A DNA stretch of 64,000 nt from Hippopus hippopus (lineage: Eukaryota > Mollusca > Bivalvia > Cardiida > Cardiidae). Positions 50,541-63,500 of the stretch are shown here, piece by piece. The DNA lies in assembly GCA_946811185.2 (NCBI GenBank), contig OX328102.1, positions 51,189,619 through 51,253,618 on the forward strand. Direction: 5' to 3'. A program made the translations under genes and the position numbers. The notes beneath the pieces are model-generated. The model was not told the origin of the DNA, searched no databases, and saw only the letters and a list, made by a program, of their open reading frames with translations. Position 1 is the stretch's first letter, and every line of letters starts with the position of its first letter.

Positions 50541-50850
50541 AAACTTGCATAGGTGCTTTGTATCATCAACGGCTTGAACCCTATTGATTTTGAATTAAAT
50601 CTAACAAACAGTATTGAAAAAGTAGGTATTTGATATTGCAAACTTCCATTTCTTGTTTACGCAATAAAGTCTGCATTTGTAGTCAGATTTTCATGAAACT
50701 TGCATAGGTGCTTTGTATCATCAACGGCTTGAACCCTATTGATTTTGAATTAAATCTAACAAACAGTATTGAAAAAGTAGGTATTTGATATTGCAAACTT
50801 CCATTTCTTGTTTACGCAATAAAGTCTGCACTTGTAGTCAGATTTTCATG
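50541..50850 (+). repeat. Tandemly doubled A monomer, unit 8 only
   Basis: Two copies of a 155-bp monomer stand side by side, starting at 50541 and 50696. Both contain AAACTTGCATAGGTGC, CATCAACGGCTTGAACC and AAAGTAGGTATTTGATATTG. All other class II units have this monomer once. The copies look identical over most of their length, so the event is recent. Confidence 0.92.
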
Positions 50851-51972
50851 ATACTTGCACAGTTGCTTTGTATGATCGACAGCTTGAACGCAATCGATTA
50901 AGAAAAATTAATGTAACATACAGTATTGGAAAAGTAGCCATTTGAAGGTGTAAATTACTATTTCTTGTTTACTCAATAAAGTCGGCATTTGTGGTCAGAT
51001 TTTTACGAAACTTCTATAGTTCCTTTGTATCATCAACAGCTTGAACACTATTGATTTAAAAAAAAACATACAAATAGTACAGGAAAAGTACCCATTTGAA
51101 GTTTCAAATTTCCAATTCTTGTTTACGCAATAAAGTCTGCATTTGTATTCAACTTTTCATGAAACTTTTATAGTTGCTTTGTATTATCAACAGCTTAAAG
51201 CCTATTGATTTTGAAAAAAATCCAACAAAGAGTATAGTAAAAGTAGCCATTTGAATTTGAAAATATCCATTTCTTGTTTACGCAATAAAGTCTGCATTTG
51301 TAGTCAGATTTTCATTAAACTTGCACAGTTGCTTTGTATCATCAACAGCTTAAATCCTGTTGATTTTGAAGAATATGTTAAAGGTTGCCATTTGAAGTTG
51401 AAAATATCCATTTTTTGTTTACGCAATAAAGTTTGCATTTGTAGTCAGATTTTCATGAAACTTGCACAGTTGCTTTCTATCATCAACAACTTGAACGCTA
51501 TTGATTTTGAAATAAATTTAACAAACAGTGTTGGAAAAGTAGCCATTTGAATTTTCAAATTTCCATTTCTTGTTTACTCAATAAAGTCTGCATTTGTAGT
51601 CAGATTTTCATGAAACTTGTGTAGGTGCTTTGTATGATCAACAGCTAGAACCCATTGATTTTGAAAAACATCCAACGAACAGTACGGTAAAAAGTAGCCA
51701 TTTGAATTTGAAAATTTCCATTTCTTGTTTACGCAATAAAGTCTGCATTTGTAGTTAGATTTTCATGAAACTTGCACAGTTGCTTTGTATCATGAACAGC
51801 TTGAACCCTATTCATTTTGAAAAAAAATCCTACAAACAGTATTGGAAAAGTAGCAATTTGAATTTTAAAATTTTCATTTCTTGTTTAGGCAATTTATTCT
51901 GCATTTGTGGTCAGATTTTTATGAAACTTGCACAGGTGCTTTGTATTATCAACAGCTTGAACCCTATTGTTA

Positions 51973-52171
51973 AGGGGTGGTAATTATTATCTCCCTTTGT
52001 AATGAGAATATAGTGGTTTTAGATTTATAATTGATAAGTCTTTATAGGAAGAAAAGAAAAAAGTGGCTCGGTTAAAGTTGTACAATAATACGCATTTTTA
52101 ATCATAGCAAATTTTGTAGGATAATATTATAGGGGAAATAGCTGTTTTCTATTACGGGTTCACTACCTTAA
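51973..52171 (+). mobile_element. Internally deleted MITE with left TTAA kept, unit 8
   Basis: 199 bp. The left side reads ATTGTTAAGGGGTGG (TTAA at 51970-51973). TTAAGG equals the first six bases of the full element, so the missing part is internal and both outer borders are kept. Confidence 0.85.
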
Positions 52172-53081
52172 ATCTAACAAACAGTATTGGAAAAGTAGCC
52201 ATTTGATATTGCAAACTTCCATTTCTTGTTTACGCAATAAAGTCTGCATTTGTAGTCAGATTTTCATGAAACTTGCACTGTTGCTTTGTATCATGGACAG
52301 CTTGAAGGCTATCGATTAAGAAAAAAAATGCAACATACAGTATTGGAAAAGTAGCCATTTGAAGTTCCAAATTTCCATTTCTTGTTTACGCAATAAAGTC
52401 TGCATTAGCTCCTTTGTATCATCAACAGCTTGAACCCTATTGATTTTGACAAAAAAATCCCATAATTAGTACGGGAAAAGTACCCGTTTGAATTTGAAAA
52501 TTTCCATTTCTTGTTTACGCAATATAATCTGCATTTGTAGTCAGATTTTCATGAAACTTGCATAGTTGCTTTGTATCATCAACACCTTGAACCCTTTTCA
52601 TGTCGAAAAAAATCCAACAAACAGTACGGGAAAACTAGCCATTTGAAGTTGAAAATTTTCATTTCTTGTTTACGCAATTTATTCTGCATTTGTGGTCAGA
52701 TTTTCATGAAACTTGCACAGTTGCTTTGTATCATAAACAGCTTGAACTCTATTGATTTGGAATTAAATCTAACAAACAGTATTGAAAAAGTAGCTATTTG
52801 ATATTGCAAACTTCCATTTCTTGTTTACGCAATCAAGTCTGTACTTGTAGTCAGATTTCCATGAAAGTTCCACAGTTGCTTTGTATCATCGACAGTTTTA
52901 ACGGTATCGATTAAGACAAAAAAAATGCAACATACATTATTAGAAAAGTAGACATATCAAGGTGAAAAATTCCATTTCTTCTCTACGCAATAAAGTCGGC
53001 ATTTGTAGTCAGATTTTTATGAAACTTCTACAGTTCCTTTGTATGATCAACAGCTTGATCACTATTGATTTTAAAACAAAC

Positions 53082-53108
53082 AAAAAAAAAAACACACACA
53101 CACACACA
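53082..53108 (+). repeat. Poly-A/CA microsatellite, unit 8
   Basis: Eleven A and eight CA. Confidence 0.9.
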
Positions 53109-53138
53109 AATAGTACAGGAAAAATACCCATTTGAAGT

Positions 53139-54535
53139 TATATTCCGGACAAGCACTAAATGCTGTAAAAATGATGATGGAAGGGAAATAACTCAAAGAC
53201 AGCACGAGGTTGGGTTACAATTTCACGTCATTTCTACTTAAGATGACAAAGTTATTCTCCGGACAAGAAAAGAAATGCTATAAAAATGAAGATCAAAGGG
53301 GGAATAACTCGAAATTCGTCCTAGGAAGTGTTATGACTGCACTCCGTAATTTTTCAACAATCATGCATACCAACTTTGAAGATGTTTAGACTAGAGATGG
53401 CAAAGTTATATTCCGGACAAGCAGAAAATGCTGTAAAAATGACGATCAAAAAGAAAAAACTCAAAGACAGCATCAGGTAGAGTTATGGTTCTTTCGCACT
53501 GCACTCCGTATTATTGCAACAAACACAAATGCAGAGTTTCAAGTTCAATCGGACTGCAGATGATAAAGTTAAGGTGAAAGTGAAGATGAAAGTGGAATTA
53601 TTCACAATCCGAGCTAGGTAGAGTTATTGTTCTTGTGCACTGTACTCCGTAACACTGCAACAAAAAATGCATACCAAGTTGGAAGTCGTTCTGACTTGAG
53701 ATTACAAAGTTATATACCGGACAAGCACTAAATGCAGTGAACTGGATGATCAAATGGAAATAACTCAAAGACAGCACGAGGTAAAGTTACAATTCTTGCG
53801 CACTGCACTTCCAAATATTGCAACAAATACACATACCATATTTCACGTCATTTCTACTTAAGATGACAAAGTTATGCTCCAGACAAGCAAGAAATGCTAT
53901 AAAAATTAACATCAAAGAGGGAATAACTCGAAATTCGTGCTAGAAAGAGTTATGGTTATTGTGCACTGCACTCAGTAATTTTTCAACAATCATGCATACC
54001 AACTTTGAAGATGTTCAGACTAGAGATGGCAAAGTTATATTCCGGACAAGCAGAAAATGCTGTAAAAATGACGATCAAAGGGAAAAAACTCAAAGACAGC
54101 ATCAGGTAGAGTTATGGTTCTTTCGCACTGCACTCCGTATTATTGCAACAAACACAAATGCAGAGTTTCAAGCTCAATCGGACTGGAGATGACAAAGTCA
54201 AGCTCCGGAAAAAAAACTTGACCTTTAAAAATGAAGATGAAAGTGGAATTACTCAAAATCCACGCTAGATAGAGTTATTGTTCTTGCGCACTGTACTCCG
54301 TAATATGGCAACAAACATGTATACCAAGTTTGAAGTCTTTCTGACTTGAGATGACAAAGTTACATTCCGGACAAGCACTAAATGCAGTAAAAAAGATGAT
54401 CAAAGGGAAATAACTCAAAGACAGGATGAGGCAGATTTATGGTTCTTTCGCACCGTATTATTACAACAAACACAAATGCAGAGTTTCAAGTCAATCGGAC
54501 TGGAGATGACAAAGCTATGCTCCGGACAAAGAACT
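53139..54535 (-). repeat. Block B of unit 8, same two-monomer deletion
   Basis: 1397 bp. The junction at AAAGACAG/GATGAGG near 54424 is identical to that of unit 7, including the G that differs from both parental sequences. The deletion therefore arose once and spread with the unit. Confidence 0.93.
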
Positions 54536-54627
54536 GGACGCCGCCCGCCTGCCCGTCGGAAGCCGCCTGGACCCCCGTACGCCATCGGTATTCCCATAAT
54601 ACGTCCCGAATTCGACGGCCATATAAA
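54536..54627. other. GC-rich hinge, unit 8/9 boundary (variant)
   Basis: Carries the same CATCGGTATTCCC change as the copy at 48823, linked to the same shortened block B. Confidence 0.85.
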
Positions 54628-57530
54628 AAAGTAGCAATTTCCAGTTGAAAATTTCCGTTTCTTGTTTACGCAATAAAGTTTGCATTTGTGGTCAGATTTT
54701 CATGAAACTTGTATAGTTGCTTTGTATCATCAACAGCTTGAAACCTATTGATTTTGAAAATCTCCTACAAACAGTACGGGAAAAGTAACCATTTGAATTA
54801 GCAAATTTCCATTTCTTGTTTACACAATAAAGTCTGCATTTGTGGTCAGATTTTCATGAAACTTCCACAGTTCCTTTGTATGATCAACAGCTTGAACCTT
54901 ATTGATTTTGAAAAAGAAATAAAAAACAGTATTGGAAAAGTAGCCATTTGAAAGTGAAAATTTCCATTTCGTGTTTAGGCTATAATGTCTGCATTAGTGG
55001 TCAGATTTTCAGGAAACTTGCATAGTTGCTTACTATCATCAACAGCTTAAACGCTATTGATTTTGAAAAACATCCAACAAACAGTAGAAGAAAAGAAGAC
55101 ATTTCATATTGCAAATATCCATTTCTTGTTTATGCAATAAAGTCTGCATTTGTAGTCAGATTTTTATGAAACTTGAACGGTTGCTTTGTATCATCAAAAG
55201 CTTGAATCATATTGATTTGGAAAAATCCAACAACCAGTACGGAAAAAGTAGCCATTTGAAGATGAAAATATTCATTTCTTGTTTACGCAATAAAGTCTGC
55301 ATTTGTAATCAGATTCACATGAACCTTACACAGTTGCTTTGTGTCATCAACAGCTTGAACGCTATTAATTTTGAAATTAATCTAAAAATCAGTACTGGAA
55401 AAGGAGCCATTTGAAATTGCAAATTTACATAACTTCTTTACGCAATAAAGTCTGCTTTTGTAATATGATTTTCATGAAACTTGCACAGTTGCTTTGTATC
55501 ATCAACAGCTTGAACACTATTGATTTTGAAATAAATCTAACAAACACTACTGGAAAAGTAGCCATTTGAATTTGCAAATTTCCATTTCTTGTTTATGGAA
55601 TAAAGTCTGCATTTGTAATCAGATTTTCATGAAACTTCTACAGTTGCTTTGTAATATCAACAGATTGAACCGTATTGATTGAAAAAACAAAAGAAAAACA
55701 GAAATGGTACAGGATAATTAGCCATTTGAATTTGCAAATTTCCATTTCGTATTTACGCAATAAAGTCTCCATTTGTAGTCAGATTTTTATGAAACTTGCA
55801 CAGTTGCTTTGTATCATCAACAGCTTGAACCCTTCTTGATTCTGAAAAAAATCCAACAAACCGTTCTGGAAAAGTAGCCATTTGAAGGATTTCCTTTTCT
55901 TGTTTACGCTATTAAGTCTGCATTTGTAGTCAGATTTTCATAAAACTTCTATAGTTGCTTTGTATCATCACAGTTTGAACGCTATTGATTTAGAAAAAAA
56001 ATCCAACAAACAGTACAGGAAAAGTAGCCATTTGAAGTTCCATATTTCCACTTTTTGTTACGCAATAAAGTCTGCATTTGTATTCAGATTTTCATGAAAC
56101 TTGTATAGTTGCTTTGTATCATCAACAGCTTGAACCCTATTGATTTTGACAAAAAAATCCAATAATTAGTACAGGAAAAGTACCCGTTTGAAGTTGAAAA
56201 TTTCCATTTCTTGTTTACGCAATATAATCTGCATTTGTAGTCAGATTTTCATGAAACTTGCATAGGTGCTTTGTATCATCAACGGCTTGAACCCTATTGA
56301 TTTTGAATTAAATCTAACAAACAGTATTGAAAAAGTAGGTATTTGATATTGCAAACTTCCATTTCTTGTTTACGCAATAAAGTCTGCACTTGTAGTCAGA
56401 TTTTCATGATACTTGCACAGTTGCTTTGTATTATCGACAGCTTGAACGCTATCGATTAAGAAAAATTAATGTAACATACAGTATTGGAAAAGTAGTCATT
56501 TGAAGGTGTAAATTACTATTTCTTGTTTACTCAATAAAGTCGGCATTTGTGGTCAGATTTTTACGAAACTTCTATAGTTCCTTTGTATCATCAACAGCTT
56601 GAACACTATTGATTTAAAAAAAAACATACAAATAGTACAGGAAAAGTACCCATTTGAAGTTTCAAATTTCCAATTCTTGTTTACGCAATAAAGTCTGCAT
56701 TTGTATTCAACTTTTCATGAAACTTTTATAGTTGCTTTGTATTATCAACAGCTTAAAGCCTATTGATTTTGAAAAAAATCCAACAAAGAGTATAGTAAAA
56801 GTAGCCATTTGAATTTGAAAATATCCATTTCTTGTTTACGCAATAAAGTCTGCATTTGTAGTCAGATTTTCATTAAACTTGCACAGTTGCTTTGTATCAT
56901 CAACAGCTTAAATCCTGTTGATTTTGAAGAATATGTTAAAGGTTGCCATTTGAAGTTGAAAATATCCATTTTTTGTTTACGCAATAAAGTTTGCATTTGT
57001 AGTCAGATTTTCATGAAACTTGCACAGTTGCTTTCTATCATCAACAACTTGAACGCTATTGATTTTGAAATAAATTTAACAAACAGTGTTGGAAAAGTAG
57101 CCATTTGAATTTTCAAATTTCCATTTCTTGTTTACTCAATAAAGTCTGCATTTGTGGTCAGATTTTCATGAAACTTGTGTAGGTGCTTTGTATGATCAAC
57201 AGCTAGAACCCATTGATTTTGAAAAACATCCAACGAACAGTACGGTAAAAAGTAGCCATTTGAATTTGAAAATTTCCATTTCTTGTTTACGCAATAAAGT
57301 CTGCATTTGTAGTTAGATTTTCATGAAACTTGCACAGTTGCTTTGTATCATGAACAGCTTGAACCCTATTCTTTTTGAAAAAAAATCCTACAAACAGTAC
57401 GGGAAAAGTAGCAATTTGAATTTTAAAATTTTCATTTCTTGTTTAGGCAATTTATTCTGCATTTGTGGTCAGATTTTTATGAAACTTGCACAGGTGCTTT
57501 GTATTATCAACAGCTTGAACCCTATTGTTA

Positions 57531-57729
57531 AGGGGTGGTAATTATTATCTCCCTTTGTAATGAGAATATAGTGGTTTTAGATTTATAATTGATAAGTCTT
57601 TATAGGAAGAAAAGAAAAAAGTGGCTCGGTTAAAGTTGTACAATAATACGCATTTTTAATCATAGCAAATTTTGTAGGATAATATTATAGGGGAAATAGC
57701 TGTTTTCTATTACGGGTTCACTACCTTAA
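57531..57729 (+). mobile_element. Internally deleted MITE with left TTAA kept, unit 9
   Basis: Same as unit 8. TTAA at 57528-57531. Confidence 0.85.
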
Positions 57730-58639
57730 ATCTAACAAACAGTATTGGAAAAGTAGCCATTTGATATTGCAAACTTCCATTTCTTGTTTACGCAATAAAG
57801 TCTGCATTTGTAGTCAGATTTTCATGAAACTTGCACTGTTGCTTTGTATCATGGACAGCTTGAAGGCTATCGATTAAGAAAAAAAATGCAACATACAGTA
57901 TTGGAAAAGTAGCCATTTGAAGTTCCAAATTTCCATTTCTTGTTTACGCAATAAAGTCTGCATTAGCTCCTTTGTATCATCAACAGCTTGAACCCTATTG
58001 ATTTTGACAAAAAAATCCCATAATTAGTACGGGAAAAGTACCCGTTTGAATTTGAAAATTTCCATTTCTTGTTTACGCAATATAATCTGCATTTGTAGTC
58101 AGATTTTCATGAAACTTGCATAGTTGCTTTGTATCATCAACACCTTGAACCCTGTTCATGTCGAAAAAAATCCAACAAACAGTACGGGAAAACTAGCCAT
58201 TTGAAGTTGAAAATTTTCATTTCTTGTTTACGCAATTTATTCTGCATTTGTGGTCAGATTTTCATGAAACTTGCACAGTTGCTTTGTATCATAAACAGCT
58301 TGAACTCTATTGATTTGGAATTAAATCTAACAAACAGTATTGAAAAAGTAGCTATTTGATATTGCAAACTTCCATTTCTTGTTTACGCAATCAAGTCTGT
58401 ACTTGTAGTCAGATTTCCATGAAAGTTCCACAGTTGCTTTGTATCATCGACAGTTTTAACGGTATCGATTAAGACAAAAAAAATGCAACATACATTATTA
58501 GAAAAGTAGACATATCAAGGTGAAAAATTCCATTTCTTCTCTACGCAATAAAGTCGGCATTTGTAGTCAGATTTTTATGAAACTTCTACAGTTCCTTTGT
58601 ATGATCAACAGCTTGATCACTATTGATTTTAAAACAAAC

Positions 58640-58663
58640 AAAAAAAAAACACACACACACACA
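58640..58663 (+). repeat. Poly-A/CA microsatellite, unit 9
   Basis: Ten A (shortest in the window) and seven CA. It is followed by AACAGTACAGG where other units have AATAGTACAGG. Confidence 0.9.
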
Positions 58664-58693
58664 AACAGTACAGGAAAAATACCCATTTGAAGT

Positions 58694-60414
58694 TATATTC
58701 CGGACAAGCACTAAATGCTGTAAAAATGATGATGGAAGGGAAATAACTCAAAGACAGCACGAGGTTGGGTTACAATTTCACGTCATTTCTACTTAAGATG
58801 ACAAAGTTATTCTCCGGACAAGAAAAGAAATGCTATAAAAATGAAGATCAAAGGGGGAATAACTCGAAATTCGTCCTAGGAAGTGTTATGACTGCACTCC
58901 GTAATTTTTCAACAATCATGCATACCAAATTTGAAGATGTTTAGACTAGAGATGGCAAAGTTATATTCCGGACAAGCAGAAAATGCTGTAAAAATGACGA
59001 TCAAAAGGAAAAAACTCAAAGACAGCATCAGGTAGAGTTATGGTTCTTTCGCACTGCACTCCGTATTATTGCAACAAACACAAATGCAGAGTTTCAAGTT
59101 CAATCGGACTGCAGATGATAAAGTTAAGGTGAAAGTGAAGATGAAAGTGGAATTATTCACAATCCGAGCTAGGTAGAGTTATTGTTCTTGTGCACTGTAC
59201 TCCGTAACACTGCAACAAAAAATGCATACCAAGTTGGAAGTCGTTCTGACTTGAGATTACAAAGTTATATACCGGACAAGCACTAAATGCAGTGAACTGG
59301 ATGATCAAATGGAAATAACTCAAAGACAGCACGAGGTAAAGTTACAATTCTTGCGCACTGCACTTCCAAATATTGCAACAAATACACATACCATATTTCA
59401 CGTCATTTCTACTTAAGATGACAAAGTTATGCTCCAGACAAGCAAGAAATGCTATAAAAATTAACATCAAAGAGGGAATAACTCGAAATTCGTGCTAGAA
59501 AGAGTTATGGTTATTGTGCACTGCACTCAGTAATTTTTCAACAATCATGCATACCAACTTTGAAGATGTTCAGACTAGAGATGGCAAAGTTATATTCCGG
59601 ACAAGCAGAAAATGCTGTAAAAATGACGATCAAAGGGAAAAAACTCAAAGACAGCATCAGGTAGAGTTATGGTTCTTTCGCACTGCACTCCGTATTATTG
59701 CAACAAACACAAATGCAGAGTTTCAAGCTCAATCGGACTGGAGATGACAAAGTCAAGCTCCGGAAAAAAAACTGGACTTTAAAAATGAAGATGAAAGTGG
59801 AATTACTCAAAATCCACGCTAGATAGAGTTATTGTTCTTGCGCACTGTACTCCGTAATATGGCAATAAACATGTATACCAAGATTGAAGTCTTTCTGACT
59901 TGAGATGACAAAGTTACATTCCGGACAAGCACTAAATGCAGTAAAAAAGATGATCAAAGGGAAATAACTCAAAGACAGCACGAGGTAGGGTTACAATTCT
60001 TGCGCACTGCACTTCCAAATATTGCAACAAATAAGCATTCCATATTGCAAGTCATTCCTACTTAAGATGACAAAGTTATGCTCCGGACAAGCAAGAAATG
60101 CTATAAAAATGAACATCAAAGAGGGAAAAACTCAAAATTCGTGCTAGGAAGAGTTATGGTTATTGTGCACTGCACTCCCTAATTTTTCAACAATCATGCA
60201 CACCAAATTTGAAGATGTTCAGACTAGAGATGGCAAAGTTATATTCCGGACAAGCAGAAAATGCTGTAAAAATGACGATCAAAGGGAAATAACTCAAAGA
60301 CAGCATGAGGTAGATTTATGGTTCTTTCGCACCGTATTATTACAACAAACACAAATGCAGAGTTTCAAGTCAATCGGACTGGAGATGACAAAGCTATGCT
60401 CCGGACAAAGAACT
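58694..60414 (-). repeat. Block B of unit 9 (complete)
   Basis: 1721 bp, with all monomers present, unlike its two left neighbours. Private changes include GGCAATAAACATG near 59861 and AAGATTGAAG near 59880. Confidence 0.93.
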
Positions 60415-60506
60415 GGACGCCGCCCGCCTGCCCGTCGGAAGCCGCCTGGACCCCCGTACGCCATCGGTGATCCCATAATACGTCCCGAATTCGACGGCCA
60501 TATAAA
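60415..60506. other. GC-rich hinge, unit 9/10 boundary
   Basis: Back to the common CATCGGTGATCCC form, following a full-length block B. Confidence 0.85.
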
Positions 60507-63500
60507 AAAGTAGCAATTTCCAGTTGAAAATTTCCGTTTCTTGTTTACGCAATAAAGTTTGCATTTGTGGTCAGATTTTCATGAAACTTGTATAGTTGCT
60601 TTGTATCATCAACAGCTTGAAACCTATTGATTTTGAAAATCTCCTACAAACAGTACGGGAAAAGTAACCATTTGAATTAGCAAATTTCCATTTCTTGTTT
60701 ACACAATAAAGTCTGCATTTGTGGTCAGATTTTCATGAAACTTCCACAGTTCCTTTGTATGATCAACAGCTTGAACCTTATTGATTTTGAAAAAGAAATA
60801 AAAAACAGTATTGGAAAAGTAGCCATTTGAAAGTGAAAATTTCCATTTCATGTTTAGGCTATAATGTCTGCATTAGTGGTCAGATTTTCAGGAAACTTGC
60901 ATAGTTGCTTTCTATCATCAACAGCTTAAACGCTATTGATTTTGAAAAACATCCAACAAACAGTAGAAGAAAAGAAGACATTTCATATTGCAAATATCCA
61001 TTTCTTGTTTATGCAATAAAGTCTGCATTTGTAGTCAGATTTTTATGAAACTTGAACGGTTGCTTTGTATCATCAAAAGCTTGAATCATATTGATTTGGA
61101 AAAATCCAACAAACAGTACGGAAAAAGTAGCCATTTGAAGATGAAAATATTCATTTCTTGTTTACGCAATACAGTCTGCATTTGTAATCAGATTCACATG
61201 AACCTTACACAGTTGCTTTGTGTCATCAACAGCTTGAACGCTATTAATTTTGAAATTAATCTAAAAATCAGTACTGGAAAAGGAGCCATTTGAAATTACA
61301 AATTTACATAACTTCTTTACGCAATAAAGTCTGCATTTGTGATATGATTTTCATGAAACTTGCACAGTTGCTTTGTATCATCAACAGCTTGAACACTATT
61401 GATTTTGAAATAAATCTAACAAACACTACTGGAAAAGTAGCCATTTGAATTTGCAAATTTCCATTTCTTGTTTATGGAATAAAGTCTGCATTTGTAATCA
61501 GATTTTCATGAAACTTCTACAGTTGCTTTGTAATATCAACAGATTGAACCGTATTGATTGAAAAAACAAAAGAAAAACAGAAATGGTACGGGATAATTAG
61601 CCATTTGAATTTGCAAATTTCCATTTCGTGTTTACGCAATAAAGTCTCCATTTGTAGTCAGATTTTTATGAAACTTGCACAGTTGCTTTGTATCATCAAC
61701 AGCTTGAACCCTTCTTGATTCTGAAAAAAATCCAACAAACCGTTCTGGAAAAGTAGCCATTTGAAGGATTTCCTTTTCTTGTTTACGCTATTAAGTCTGC
61801 ATTTGTAGTCAGATTTTCATAAAACTTCTATAGTTGCTTTGTATCATCACAGTTTGAACGCTATTGATTTAGAAAAAAATCCAACAAACAGTACAGGAAA
61901 AGTAGCCATTTGAAGTTCCATATTTCCACTTTTTGTTACGCAATAAAGTCTGCATTTGTATCCAGATTTACATGAAACTTGTATAGTTGCTTTGTATGAT
62001 CAACAGCTTGAACCCTATTGATTTTGACAAAAAAATCCAATAATTAGTACAGGAAAAGTACCCGTTTGAAGTTGAAAATTTCCATTTCTTGTTTACGCAA
62101 TATAATCTGCATTTGTTGTCAGATTTTCATGAAACTTGCATAGGTGCTTTGTATCATCAACGGCTTGAACCCTATTAATTTTGAATTAAATCTATCAAAC
62201 AGTATTGAAAAAGTAGGTATTTGATATTGCAAACTTCCATTTCTTGTTTACGCAATAAAGTCTGCACTTGTAGTCAGATTTTCATGATACTTGCACAGTT
62301 GCTTTGTATTATCGACAGCTTGAACGCTATCGATTAAGAAAAATTAATGCAACATACAGTATTAGAAAAGTAGCCATTTGAAGGTGTAAATTACTATTTC
62401 TTGTTTACGCAATAAAGTCGGCATTTGTGGTCAGATTTTTACGAAACTTCTATAGTTCCTTTGTATCATCAACAGCTTGAACACTATTGATTTAAAAAAA
62501 AACATACAAATAGTACAGGAAAAGTACCCATTTGAAGTTTCAAATTTCCAATTCTTGTTTACGCAATAAAGTCTGCATTTGTATTCAACTTTTCATGAAA
62601 CTTTTATAGTTGCTTTGTATTATCAACAGCTTAAAGCCTATTGATTTTGAAAAAAATCCAACAAAGAGTATAGTAAAAGTAGCCATTTGAATTTGAAAAT
62701 ATCCATTTCTTGTTTACGCAATAAAGTTTGCATTTGTAGTCAGATTTTCATTAAACTTGCACAGTTGCTTTGTATCATCAACAGCTTAAATCCTGTTGAT
62801 TTTGAAGAATATGTTAAAGGTAGCCATTTGAAGTTGAAAATATCCATTTTTTGTTTACGCAATAAAGTTTGCATTTGTAGTCAGATTTTCATGAAACTTG
62901 CACAGTTGCTTTCTATCATCAACAACATGAACGCTATTGATTTTGAAATAAATTTAACAAACAGTGTTGGAAAAGTAGCCATTTGAATTTTCAAATTTCC
63001 ATTTCTTGTTTACTCAATAAAGTCTGCATTTGTAGTCAGATTTTCATGAAACTTGTGTAGGTGCTTTGTATGATCAACAGCTAGAACCCATTGATTTTGA
63101 AAAACATCCAACGAACAGTACGGTAAAAAGTAGCCATTTGAATTTGAAAATTTCCATTTCTTGTTTACGCAATAAAGTCTGCATTTGTAGTTAGATTTTC
63201 ATGAAACTTGCACAGTTGCTTTGTATCATGAACAGCTTGAACCCTATTCATTTTGAAAAAAAATCCTACAAACAGTACGGGAAAAGTAGCAATTTGAATT
63301 TTAAAATTTCCTTTTCTTGTTTATGCAATTTATTCTGCATTTGTGGTCAGATTTTTATGAAACTTGCACAGGTGCTTTGTATTATCAACAGCTTGAACCC
63401 TATTGTTAAGGGGTGGTAATTATTATCTCCCTTTGTAATGAGAATATAGTGGTTTTAGATTTATAATTGATAAGTCTTTATAGGAAGAAAAGAAAAAAGT

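Larger units (their letters stand above)
48915..53138 (+). repeat. Block A of unit 8 (class II, one extra monomer)
   Basis: 4224 bp, about 155 bp more than units 7 and 9. The surplus is one tandemly doubled monomer at 50541-50850. In the monomer before the deleted MITE it reads AACAGTATTGG near 51836 where units 7, 9 and 10 have AACAGTACGGG. Confidence 0.94.
48885..54597. repeat. HOR unit 8 (class II, 5713 bp)
   Basis: Shares the shortened block B of unit 7 (1397 bp) and the hinge variant CATCGGTATTCCC. It is 157 bp longer than unit 7 because one A monomer is present twice in a row (50541-50850). Its deleted MITE is preceded by an intact TTAA, as in units 9 and 10. Confidence 0.94.
54628..58693 (+). 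repeat. Block A of unit 9 (class II)
   Basis: 4066 bp. The monomer order equals unit 7. The monomer near 61680 in unit 10 and its counterpart here keep the approximately 41 bp that class I lost, showing the fuller state of that monomer. Confidence 0.94.
54598..60476. repeat. HOR unit 9 (class II, 5879 bp)
   Basis: Best reference for class II: it has the full-length block B (1721 bp) and no extra A monomer. Block A minus the 199-bp MITE is about 3.87 kb, close to 25 monomers. It is 323 bp longer than unit 7, matching the two-monomer B deletion in that unit. Confidence 0.95.
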
